Shown piece after piece: positions 26,634 to 33,511 of a stretch of 38,308 nucleotides of DNA. Position numbers and translations under genes: made by a program. Under the pieces are notes generated by a model that worked only from the letters and a program-made list of their open reading frames with translations, did not search any database and was not told the DNA's origin. Numbering within the stretch: position 1 is the first letter of the stretch; each line of letters begins with the position of its first letter. This DNA comes from an uncultured Phocaeicola sp. (GTDB lineage: Bacteria > Bacteroidota > Bacteroidia > Bacteroidales > Bacteroidaceae), in NCBI GenBank assembly GCA_944321335.1, contig CALUKX010000025.1, positions 1-38,308 on the forward strand, in the 5' to 3' direction.

Positions 26634-27755
26634 TTAGTGTCGGGCAGCTATTTGTCGTGCCGTGGCCCGATCGGGCTTCCCAGAACCTGTAAGCGGCAGG
26701 TTTTCAATGTAGATAATCTGTTTCGGCCGCCAATAGGAAGGCAGTTTTTCGAAAATCTTTTCCAGATACCCATGTGCCGGACCGTTTTCATTCTCCAGTA
26801 GCAGAACGATGCGTTCGCCGAACTTCGGGTCGGGGGCGGCTGTAATCTGGAAAGGGCAGGAGAGGTATTCCTTCAGCAATTCTTCCACTTGCTCTATCTG
26901 TACCTTCACACCTCCGGTATTGATGGTATTGTCCTTTCGTCCAAGGATGCGGAACTGCCCTTTTTCGTTGAACTCTACGATATCGTTTGTAACCAACCTT
27001 TCCGGGTTGACCGAAGGGGCTTCGATGACCAATGTCCCTTCGTCCGACTGCGAAAGTGATACATTATGGAACGGTGTGTACCAAAGCGAAGCATCCGGTC
27101 CGCTCAACCGTCGCAATGCGATATGCGACAATGTTTCCGTCATTCCGTAGGTACTCCACACCGCTTCGGGAAACGTTTTCAGCTTTTCGCCTAAATCTGC
27201 ATCGATAGCACCGCCCCCAATAATCAGGTGCTTGATTCTTTTCAGGAGCGTACAATCTTCTGTTTCCTGCAACGAATTGAATACCTGCATCGGAATCATG
27301 GCCGAAAACACCGGTGCTTCTTTCATCCCTTTCATCGGACGACCGCATGGTGCGACCGGAATCAGGTTCAGTCCGGCTACCAAGGCACGTACCACCACCA
27401 TCTTTCCGGCAATGTATTGCAACGGCATGCAAAGCATGGTCGAATCGCCTTTCTTCAAACCTAAAAATGAAACCGTCAGCACGGCACTGTTCATCATCCG
27501 TTCCTTCTCTACCCATAATTCCTTCGGAGTGCCGGTCGACCCTGATGTATGTACTTTCAGTGTCGGCTTCCCATCGAACCATTCGGTCAGGAAATCGGCC
27601 AATGAAGCCTCGAAACTATCTGTTCCATAAGTCTGGCGGAACAATATCTGCAAGCGGCTCAAACCTCCTTTCTGTGCAGTAGCTTCGGCAGCCGGATAAG
27701 TTGTTCCGTTGACGGTAATTGTCTGTCGGGTGATATCTGTAACCATTCCTTCCAT
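26634..27755 (-). CDS. menE: o-Succinylbenzoate-CoA ligase
   Basis: A 373-residue acyl-CoA synthetase (AMP-binding family) that activates o-succinylbenzoate with CoA and ATP in menaquinone synthesis. The nucleotide loop is LKVHTSGSTGTPKELWVEK; VWSTYGMTETLSHIALR is the adenylate motif; LGRKDNTINTGGVKVQIEQVEELL is the hinge; LPLTGSGKPDRATARQI holds the C-terminal catalytic lysine. It is shorter than the usual roughly 450 residues, the missing part being N-terminal, as commonly seen in Bacteroidetes MenE. It begins 3 bp after the menC stop. Confidence 0.92.
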   Translation of the reverse strand: MEGMVTDITRQTITVNGTTYPAAEATAQKGGLSRLQILFRQTYGTDSFEASLADFLTEWFDGKPTLKVHTSGSTGTPKELWVEKERMMNSAVLTVSFLGLKKGDSTMLCMPLQYIAGKMVVVRALVAGLNLIPVAPCGRPMKGMKEAPVFSAMIPMQVFNSLQETEDCTLLKRIKHLIIGGGAIDADLGEKLKTFPEAVWSTYGMTETLSHIALRRLSGPDASLWYTPFHNVSLSQSDEGTLVIEAPSVNPERLVTNDIVEFNEKGQFRILGRKDNTINTGGVKVQIEQVEELLKEYLSCPFQITAAPDPKFGERIVLLLENENGPAHGYLEKIFEKLPSYWRPKQIIYIENLPLTGSGKPDRATARQIAARH

Positions 27756-27758
27756 TTC

Positions 27759-28814
27759 TTATCTGTTCAGAAAATCCTGCAGATCGGGTTCTTCCTCTTC
27801 CGGATGGAACCACAGGCAATCGCCTTCGATATGCAACGGAAAATCAATGTTGTCGGTAAACAGCATGCCTGTTCCCAAACCTTGCGGCATGGTCGGTTTT
27901 AGGGTTGCACACCATTGTGCAATCGCATTCAGTCCGACGTTCGACTCCAACGCCGATGTTACCCACGATCCGATACCTCTTTCGGCAGCCAGACCGATCC
28001 ATTCCTTTGCACCTCTCAATCCGCCGTGCAATGACGGCTTCAGGATAATATATTGCGGGCGGATGGTATCGAGCATTTCAATCTTTTTCTCCGTATCATT
28101 TATTCCGATCAGCTCCTCATCCAAAGCGATGGGGAAGGGTGTATGGGCGCAAAGTTCGGCCATCTGCAACCGCTGACCGGCACGGATCGGCTGTTCGATG
28201 GAGTGCAGATGAAACTCATTCAGCTGTTCCAGCTTGTGTGGTGCATCGGTCGGTGAGAAAGCCCCGTTGGCATCCACACGCAGTTCAATCTGTTCGGGAG
28301 AAAAATGTTTGCGGATATGTTCCAACAGTTCCAGTTCCTTGTTGAAGTCGATAGCCCCGATCTTCACCTTGATGCAGCGGAATCCCAACCGCATCTTCTC
28401 CTCGATACGTCGGTACATCTCGTCGAAATTCCCCATCCAGATCAGTCCGTTGATGGGGATTCCTTCCTTGCCTTCCGCAAACGGCGTATGCCAAAGCTGC
28501 AGACTTCCGGCATGAAGATGTGCCAAAGCCGTTTCCAGTCCGAAAAGCATCGAAGGATAAGGGCGCAAAGCCTCGTAATCAATCTCTCCCGTTTGTGCGG
28601 TCGCCTCACACATCCGTTGCAATATCGTATCATAATCGGGAAGGTCGTCGCAGCTCAACGCCGGAAGCGGAGCACATTCGCCCACGCCGAAACGTCCGGT
28701 CTTCGGATCTGTAATCCGGATGTACCACACCTTACGGGTAGTATAAACCCCGCGCGAAGTACCTGCCGGCTGTTTGAAATGCAAGGTGCGGGGAATGATG
28801 GTTATTTCGTACAT
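27759..28814 (-). CDS. menC: o-Succinylbenzoate synthase
   Basis: A 351-residue enolase-superfamily enzyme that dehydrates SHCHC to o-succinylbenzoate in menaquinone synthesis. The catalytic lysine pair is in FRCIKVKIGAIDF, and the metal ligands are in LRVDANGAF, SIEQPI and ALDEELIG. The second lysine is in YIILKPSLHGG. SWVTSALESNVGLNAIAQW is the end of the barrel. The immediately following menE is 3 bp away, so the two are one transcription unit. It has its own consensus promoter (28839-28871), which overlaps the hicB stop. The other men genes are not next to it, unlike the contiguous men clusters I expect in Bacteroides. Confidence 0.93.
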   Translation of the reverse strand: MYEITIIPRTLHFKQPAGTSRGVYTTRKVWYIRITDPKTGRFGVGECAPLPALSCDDLPDYDTILQRMCEATAQTGEIDYEALRPYPSMLFGLETALAHLHAGSLQLWHTPFAEGKEGIPINGLIWMGNFDEMYRRIEEKMRLGFRCIKVKIGAIDFNKELELLEHIRKHFSPEQIELRVDANGAFSPTDAPHKLEQLNEFHLHSIEQPIRAGQRLQMAELCAHTPFPIALDEELIGINDTEKKIEMLDTIRPQYIILKPSLHGGLRGAKEWIGLAAERGIGSWVTSALESNVGLNAIAQWCATLKPTMPQGLGTGMLFTDNIDFPLHIEGDCLWFHPEEEEPDLQDFLNR

Positions 28815-28838
28815 AAATCTCGCGTTTTATCTATAGTG

Positions 28839-28871
28839 CAAAGATACGTATTTGAAAGCAAAGCCGTCAAA
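28839..28871 (-). promoter_or_regulatory. Consensus promoter of menC-menE
   Basis: On the minus strand TTTG (28868-28871), 21 bp, TATCTTTG (28839-28846): a good match to the Bacteroides primary-sigma promoter, starting transcription about 18-20 nt before menC. Its -33 box overlaps the last codons of hicB. Confidence 0.65.
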
Positions 28872-29268
28872 TCAGATGCACCAATTTCATGTCGTCGAGA
28901 AACTGGTGAAGTGAAGTTTCGATTTTTTCAATTTGTGCCCTGCGAGGCTTCTTCAGGCCGCTGGCGTAATGTCCCAACTGTTTCTGATTGATTCCTGTAA
29001 TCTTTTCCAATGCAGCCTTGCTGAAAATGCCACTATAGAATTGCAGGAATGACTGCACGTCGAAATGCCAGATAATTTCAAAATCTCTCTTCAGGACTTC
29101 GGGTATATTTTCATCCGTATTGTATCCTTTATATAAAGCGATTGACTGCAAGATATCTTCTTTTACTTTCTGTACAGATTCACCTTGCCCGTAAATGCCG
29201 GGAATCTTATCGGCGTATGCTTCGAACAAATCAGGTCCTTTGGTAATTGTTACATTGATGGTTTTCAT
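28867..29268 (-). CDS. hicB: HicB-like antitoxin and autorepressor
   Basis: A 133-residue protein. Residues 1-60 (INVTITKGPDLFEAYADKIPGIYGQGESVQKVKEDILQSIALY) have the partly degraded RNase H-like HicB fold that masks the toxin. Residues about 80-125 form a helix-turn-helix (FSKAALEKITGINQKQLGHYASGLKKPRRAQIEKIET) that binds the operator. It follows hicA by 26 bp on the same strand, the hicA-hicB order usual for this family. Two copies of a 16-bp palindrome in front of hicA are the probable binding sites. Confidence 0.88.
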   Translation of the reverse strand: MKTINVTITKGPDLFEAYADKIPGIYGQGESVQKVKEDILQSIALYKGYNTDENIPEVLKRDFEIIWHFDVQSFLQFYSGIFSKAALEKITGINQKQLGHYASGLKKPRRAQIEKIETSLHQFLDDMKLVHLI

Positions 29269-29294
29269 ACTTTCCTTTTGAATTATGATATAGA

Positions 29295-29498
29295 TTATTC
29301 CAATTCCATATCTTTAATAATTTTCTTTCTTAACTTTTCACCAATTTCCTTGCTTCCATGATATGGTACAGGGTAGCGGATTCCGTTCTTGTCTTCATAA
29401 ATCCTATGACTTCCATTCCCTTCACCTTGTAACCATTTCCAACCTCGCTTTCTACCATGAATTAAGATAAATCTGTGAAATTCTGAGCTTTTAACCAT
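29295..29498 (-). CDS. hicA: HicA-like mRNA interferase toxin
   Basis: A 67-residue protein with the dsRNA-binding-like HicA fold: a Lys/Arg-rich opening, GWKWLQGEGNGSHRIYEDKNG with the catalytic His31 in GSHRIY, then YPVPYHGSKEIGEKLRKKIIKDM. HicA toxins cut mRNA and stall growth until neutralised by HicB. Normal length is about 60-80 residues. It is transcribed first, from the repressible promoter at 29534-29587. Confidence 0.88.
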   Translation of the reverse strand: MVKSSEFHRFILIHGRKRGWKWLQGEGNGSHRIYEDKNGIRYPVPYHGSKEIGEKLRKKIIKDMELE

Positions 29499-29533
29499 AA
29501 CGCAATTATTGTAATTGCTTTAGCTTTATGTTG

Positions 29534-29587
29534 CAAAGGTAGAAATATTTCTACTTAAACCAAATAAAAAGGTAGAAATATTTCTAC
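29534..29587 (-). promoter_or_regulatory. hicAB promoter with two perfect palindromic operators
   Basis: GTAGAAATATTTCTAC occurs twice (29539-29554 and 29572-29587), each a perfect 16-bp palindrome, 33 bp apart. On the minus strand a consensus promoter is visible: TTTG (29561-29564), 19 bp, TACCTTTG (29534-29541). The first operator overlaps the -7 box and the second lies just upstream of the -33 box, an ideal layout for HicB autorepression. Confidence 0.8.
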
Positions 29588-29675
29588 TTGTATACATAAA
29601 TCTAAAACATATTATTGAGTATTCTTTATGGTTGAAAACGCAATTTTTCTAGAATGTATATATGAAATTTCGATT

Positions 29676-30410
29676 TTATTTCTCAAAATGTTGGTAATCC
29701 TTGCTGTTTTTCCAGTCGCCTCCCCACCGGAAGCCGTGCTTGATGAAAAGCCGGTAACACAAATCGCCTTTGGTAATCTTGTAGGGGAAGTTCTTGCTCC
29801 GGTCGAGATAAGGTTTTCCGGCTGCCGGCTCCACAATCTCCTTACCGTTGCGGAGTACCCGATGATACGGATTGTACAGCGTATTGATATCCACAGCCAT
29901 CCCTTTTCCGTGTTTCGAAACCGTGCGGGTATGTGAGATGAACCGGAAATTGAAGGCCGATGAATTGTTGGCCGACATCGAACGCTCATCGTCGGCATCC
30001 CAATAATCGATCAGCCTCATGCGCTCAATGGGGTACTTGTTCCTGTAAAGTTCCTTGAAGATTGCCACCACATCATTGGCGATTGCCTTGTTCACCACCA
30101 TTTCCCCCACGATAGCTTGCCCTTCGATATTCCGGTGCAGGCAACGGATATAGCGCAGCGACTTCCTCGGCACGGTACAGTCGGCCTTGTAGCTCTTCCC
30201 CTTCATGATCCGGAAGATCGAATCGGGGATAGGAGTTGATGTGAAGAAACCTTCGTAGCCGTGGGCTTTGATGTAACTCTCGGGGACGGTCTGACCGGGG
30301 GAGAAAGCCTGTGTCGGGGAGGCTGTCTTTACGGGGGTGAAACTGCATAGCAATACATTGAAATATAGCAGAATCACCTGAAAAATAAAACTTTTATGTT
30401 GCATCTTCAT
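29676..30410 (-). CDS. Exported M15-type D-Ala-D-Ala carboxypeptidase-like protein
   Basis: A 244-residue exported protein (hydrophobic N-terminus, residues about 8-24, weak signal). The catalytic C-terminal half has the M15C zinc pattern: TVSKHGKGMAVDIN (zinc ligands His167 and Asp174) and the final DYQHFEK (His241). The segment GFRWGGDWKNSKDYQHFE is typical of VanY/M15C peptidases, which trim peptidoglycan peptides or act as lysins. It overlaps the HU-like gene by 4 bp (ATGA), a sign of coupled translation. An amidase usually occupies this place in Bacteroides HU-like/VirE modules, so this is a variant. An endolysin-type role is possible. Confidence 0.8.
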   Translation of the reverse strand: MKMQHKSFIFQVILLYFNVLLCSFTPVKTASPTQAFSPGQTVPESYIKAHGYEGFFTSTPIPDSIFRIMKGKSYKADCTVPRKSLRYIRCLHRNIEGQAIVGEMVVNKAIANDVVAIFKELYRNKYPIERMRLIDYWDADDERSMSANNSSAFNFRFISHTRTVSKHGKGMAVDINTLYNPYHRVLRNGKEIVEPAAGKPYLDRSKNFPYKITKGDLCYRLFIKHGFRWGGDWKNSKDYQHFEK

Positions 30411-31033
30411 TGTATCTTACAATTGGCTATAAAACTATTCCCCTCCACATACATCGGCTGAAACTTACTCCCCACATTCTTCAACCGCCCGTCCTTCACC
30501 AATTTCTCGATCCATTTCAGCGCCACGCCACGTTTCACCCCGCACAGTTCCTCAAACTTGCGTCGTGTCAGGAACTGGTCTTTCTCGAAGAACCGGGCCA
30601 GCAGGGCGTTTATCTCCTCGTCTGTGTATGTAGTAGAGTGATGATCTTCCCGGTCGCTGGGCTGCAGCTTCATCTGTCGGGCCAGACGTTGGGTAAGCTG
30701 TGCTTCGGGAACGAAACGGATGCTTTTCAGAGTCACGTTACACTTGTCGGGTTCCTTTCCATCGGCGCTCTCCTTGCAAGTCAGCGTGGGGTAGAAGTAT
30801 CCCAGCTCCTCCATGTGGAGGCGGTCGCCTTTCCCCAGAATCTGAATCATCGCGTCCGAAAGGGCGGTGAGCACGGCTATCGTATCTGTGGGAGTTACCG
30901 TACATTTGCTCTGGATGATTTCGGCAAGCTCTTTCAGCTCGACGGTACGGCCTCCGACAATGCGCGCATGCAACGGGCGTTTGTCGGTCAATTTGGATTC
31001 GGGGGCTTCAAAAAATTCAAATTTTGCACTCAT
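30407..31033 (-). CDS. HU/IHF-like DNA-binding protein with C-terminal winged helix
   Basis: I choose the ATG at 31033 (208 residues): the 32 residues of the longer frame lie in the repeat-rich leader and look non-coding. Residues about 1-130 match the HU-related family found widely in Bacteroides (MSAKFEFFEAPESKLTDKRPLHARIVGGRTVELKELAEIIQ, then the beta-arm part KGDRLHMEELGYFYPTLTC). The C-terminal part (about 140-200: TRRKFEELCGVKRGVALKWIEKLVKDGRLKNVG) reads as a winged helix. It is probably a nucleoid or element-specific DNA-bending protein. Downstream on the same strand is the M15 peptidase (4-bp overlap); the VirE-type helicase diverges on the other side. Confidence 0.8.
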   Translation of the reverse strand: MSAKFEFFEAPESKLTDKRPLHARIVGGRTVELKELAEIIQSKCTVTPTDTIAVLTALSDAMIQILGKGDRLHMEELGYFYPTLTCKESADGKEPDKCNVTLKSIRFVPEAQLTQRLARQMKLQPSDREDHHSTTYTDEEINALLARFFEKDQFLTRRKFEELCGVKRGVALKWIEKLVKDGRLKNVGSKFQPMYVEGNSFIANCKIQ

Positions 31034-31310
31034 GGTAAACAAAGGTTTTAACTGGTTTAAACAAAAGATTGTCTGAATCGTCCACCGTACCGAAGACGAT
31101 CGTCCTTGGTACGGAAGACGACCGTCCACGGTACGGTGGACGCTATAAAGATAATATCATTTCGGGCATTTTGTACCCGAAAACCGAAAAAAACTTAAAT
31201 TCGAAAACATCTAATGTCAAATGACTTCAAACAACGTCAAACGGCTACATTGCCGATTTTCGGTGTCGTATATTCGGGGCAGAAATAGCCTTTTAAAACA
31301 TTTGCCGTAT
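31034..31310. other. Divergent region between the HU-like and VirE-type genes
   Basis: No gene. It holds the iteron-like repeats followed by an AT-rich stretch. The frame extending the VirE-type gene upstream (31221-31310) has no domain match and is treated as leader. Confidence 0.6.
31070..31141. repeat. Iteron-like 22-bp repeats with palindromic arms
   Basis: Two 22-bp units (31092-31113 and 31114-31135) differ at three positions; each begins with GAAGACGA(T/C)CGTCC and ends with GGTACG. A partial third unit precedes them (31070-31091). The whole block is bracketed by the perfect 12-bp inverted repeat GTCCACCGTACC (31080-31091) and GGTACGGTGGAC (31130-31141). A further TTTCGGG/CCCGAAA pair lies at 31160-31182 in AT-rich DNA. 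Could be operators or an origin. Confidence 0.75.
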
Positions 31311-32468
31311 ATGAATACACAATTACCGTCGGCAGTCCGTTTCCCCGATGCTGCCTTACGTGAGTTTCTCACCAGCAAATATCAATTCCGTTTCAATGAG
31401 ATAACCGGAGTGACCGAGTTCAAGCCGATAGCATCGGATGCTGCTACCTATCGGCCTGTCGGAGTGCGGGAACTCAACAGTCTGTGCCTTGATGCCCACG
31501 ATGCAGGTATCAATTGTTGGGACAAGGATCTGATCCGCTTCGTGAAATCCACGCATGTCGGTTCGTATCATCCGTTCCGTCTGTACATGGATACCTTGCC
31601 CGAGTGGGACGGAACCGATTACGTCACTCCGCTTGCCCGTAGGGTGAGTGTGCAACGCCTTTGGCCGAAGCGTTTCCACCGGTGGATGCTCGGCGTGGCT
31701 GCCCAATGGATGGGCGTAACCCGTCTGCATGCCAACAGTGCCGCTCCCTTGCTGGTGAGCGAAAAACAAGGCATGGGCAAGTCCACTTTCTGCCGTTCGC
31801 TGCTTCCCCCGTCGCTTTCGGCCTATTACACCGACAGCTTCGACATGGGCAGCAAAGGGAATGCCGAGCAGAAGATGGCCTGCATGGGAATCATCAACCT
31901 CGACGAGTTCGACAAGATTCCGGCGCGGAAGATGCCGCTGCTGAAGAACCTCATGCAGATGGCTACGCTCAACCTGCGCAAAGCCTACGAAGGCCATTTC
32001 TCCGCCTTGCCCCGTATCGCCTCGTTCATCGGCACGTCGAACACCCGCCGTCTGCTGACTGATCCCACCGGCAGCCGCCGTTTCCTCTGTGTGGAGGTGA
32101 AGCAGCCCATCGACAGTTCTGATATTCCCCACGACCAGCTTTACGCCCAGCTCAAGCACGAACTGCTCTCCGGTGAGCGCTACTGGTTCAGCAAGGCCGA
32201 GGAACTCGATATCCAGTCGGACAATCTCGCCTTCTACCGTTTCCCCACTCAGGAGATGGCCTTCCGCAGCTGTTTCCGGGCGGCAAGGGCCGATGAACCC
32301 GGTCAGAAGTTGTCGCTGAAAGAAATCCAGCGTGTCATGGCCGACCGTTTCCCGGCGCTGATGGTGCAGGTGAACGATAAGGAATTTGCCCGGCAACTGA
32401 TGTCGTGGGGAGTGAAGCGGGTGCATACCTACATGGGCAACTGCTATTGTGTGGTGCGCCTCGACTGA
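31311..32468 (+). CDS. VirE/VapE-type helicase-like ATPase
   Basis: I choose the ATG at 31311 (385 residues). The family is 'virulence-associated E', a superfamily 3-like ATPase found in phage satellites and genomic islands and in Bacteroides HU/VirE modules. Walker A is SEKQGMGKSTF (GMGKST at 154-159), Walker B is GIINLDEFDK (about 194-202), and SFIGTSNTRRLLTDPTGSRRF is the sensor/arginine-finger region. The N-terminal primase/DUF part common in longer members is largely absent, and a DUF3874-like C-terminus (LSLKEIQRVMADRF to RVHTYMGNCYCVVRLD) closes it. The region is GC-rich relative to its right-hand neighbours, which favours a different origin. It may help replicate or maintain an integrated element; inference. 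Confidence 0.82.
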   Translation: MNTQLPSAVRFPDAALREFLTSKYQFRFNEITGVTEFKPIASDAATYRPVGVRELNSLCLDAHDAGINCWDKDLIRFVKSTHVGSYHPFRLYMDTLPEWDGTDYVTPLARRVSVQRLWPKRFHRWMLGVAAQWMGVTRLHANSAAPLLVSEKQGMGKSTFCRSLLPPSLSAYYTDSFDMGSKGNAEQKMACMGIINLDEFDKIPARKMPLLKNLMQMATLNLRKAYEGHFSALPRIASFIGTSNTRRLLTDPTGSRRFLCVEVKQPIDSSDIPHDQLYAQLKHELLSGERYWFSKAEELDIQSDNLAFYRFPTQEMAFRSCFRAARADEPGQKLSLKEIQRVMADRFPALMVQVNDKEFARQLMSWGVKRVHTYMGNCYCVVRLD

Positions 32469-32501
32469 CCGCTTCCAAAGGAAAGTCTGCCGTCGTGCTG
32501 A

Positions 32502-32549
32502 AGCGAAAAAGCCGATTTCAGGGGTATTTCTGAAACCCCTGTTTTCGCT
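32502..32549 (+). terminator. Terminator behind the VirE-type gene
   Basis: CAGGGGT (32519-32525) and ACCCCTG (32535-32541) form the inner stem; AGCGAAAA (32502-32509) and TTTTCGCT (32542-32549) extend it with an internal bulge. T-rich on the 3' side. Confidence 0.65.
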
Positions 32550-32772
32550 GATTATCAGTGGGTTTGGCTGAAGGGACATGAAGGGAAAAACAACGTGCTG
32601 AACCGTTGTGGAGGGGGTGGGTTCAGCCGAAGTTACTGATGGTCAGTGAAATAGAGTGGGTGCATTGGAAATTTGGAAAAATAAAGATTCGTTGGTTAAC
32701 ATTTAATAGATCAAATCCGGTGGAAACTTCTTTATAATTCTTTATCTTAGGAAAATCAAAGATAAAAAACTT
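32550..32772. other. Intergenic stretch before the truncated paralogue
   Basis: Together with the terminator this makes 304 bases without a gene. Only short AT-rich tracts and a weak TATCTTAG (one mismatch to TAnnTTTG) are seen. Confidence 0.5.
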
Positions 32773-33036
32773 ATGCCCAACTGGTGTTATACTTCGTATG
32801 TCTGTGTAGGAAGCGAGCGTGATACACGCGACCTGTATGAGAAGATGCGTGCCTTGTCGAAACGCACCGCCTCCTTGTTGCCCAACGATTTCGGGAAGGA
32901 GTGGATGGGGAATGTAGTTGCAGCTTTAGGAGGAAAGTGGCAGGACATTGGGGCAATTGCCGCTTATTGCGTGTTCCCTAAAAAGCCTTGCATCCATGTA
33001 CAACGCACATTGGATACACAGCTTGCCTTATTCTAA
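32773..33036 (+). pseudogene. Truncated DUF1281-like (MxNWC) paralogue
   Basis: An 87-residue frame opening MPNWCYTSYVCVGSERDTRDLYEKM. It aligns with the gene at 37588 over residues 1-59 (MxNWCYTSYVxVG, DLYxK, the shared LxPN and GNxxAxLGG segments) and then loses all similarity, ending abruptly in VQRTLDTQLALF. Full-length relatives begin with the same MxNWC signature and continue for about 150-200 residues, so this is probably a 3'-deleted remnant. It may still be translated. Its GC content is higher than the copy at 37588, so it is not a recent duplicate. Confidence 0.65.
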
Positions 33037-33227
33037 ATTCATCGAACTCACGTTATTTTATTATCAACAATTTTAAAATATTCAGTATAGCAGTGGTAGC
33101 TTTTGCAGATTCTTGTTACTTCTTTTTATATCTTTGTAGAAACTGAATTATAATGGAAACAGGATTGAAAGTTATTGGTTGGTAAGAAGTTATGGCTACC
33201 ATGATCTTAAAGTTGGAAATTAAAAAT

Positions 33228-33263
33228 ACAGGTTCCTTGATATTCAAGACTCAAGGAACCTGT
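33228..33263 (-). terminator. Strong terminator of the XRE-AIPR-KTSC operon
   Basis: ACAGGTTCCTTGA (33228-33240) and TCAAGGAACCTGT (33251-33263) are perfect 13-bp arms, followed on the minus strand by a T-rich tract. It begins 5 bases behind the KTSC-like stop codon. Confidence 0.85.
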
Positions 33264-33268
33264 TGGGG

Positions 33269-33484
33269 CTAATCATAAAGATAGCGTACGTTACGTGTTA
33301 TGTAAGCACTTAATCCTGCCCCCAATTGTGCTAGACGTTTCATTTCTTCCACATTCTTTGCTCCTGCCTTATTGTAGCTATAAGAATAAGCTTTACCACC
33401 TTTGAACCATACTATAATTCTTGTTGGTTCAATCTCATAGCCTAAGACTGGAGAATTACCTCTTAAATTAGCGTAGGCAATCAT
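33269..33484 (-). CDS. KTSC-domain-like small protein
   Basis: A 71-residue protein. The order VLGYEIEPTRIIVWFKGGKAYSYSYNKAGAKNVEEMKRLAQLGAGLSAYITRNVRYLYD fits a KTSC domain: a beta-strand with F-x-G-G-x-x-Y-x-Y, a helix, then G-x-x-L-x-x-Y-I and a final Tyr. Function of this domain is unknown, although it is often linked to nucleic-acid-processing or defence loci. It is 27 bp behind the AIPR gene, last in the operon. Confidence 0.55.
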   Translation of the reverse strand: MIAYANLRGNSPVLGYEIEPTRIIVWFKGGKAYSYSYNKAGAKNVEEMKRLAQLGAGLSAYITRNVRYLYD

Positions 33485-33511
33485 TATATACCTCCTTTCT
33501 GTTTTTAATGA

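Noticed and set aside
31356-32579. 407-codon open frame on the minus strand across the VirE-type gene
   Set aside because: It is the antisense shadow of a GC-rich gene whose + strand frame has clear Walker motifs; the minus-strand translation has no domain signature.
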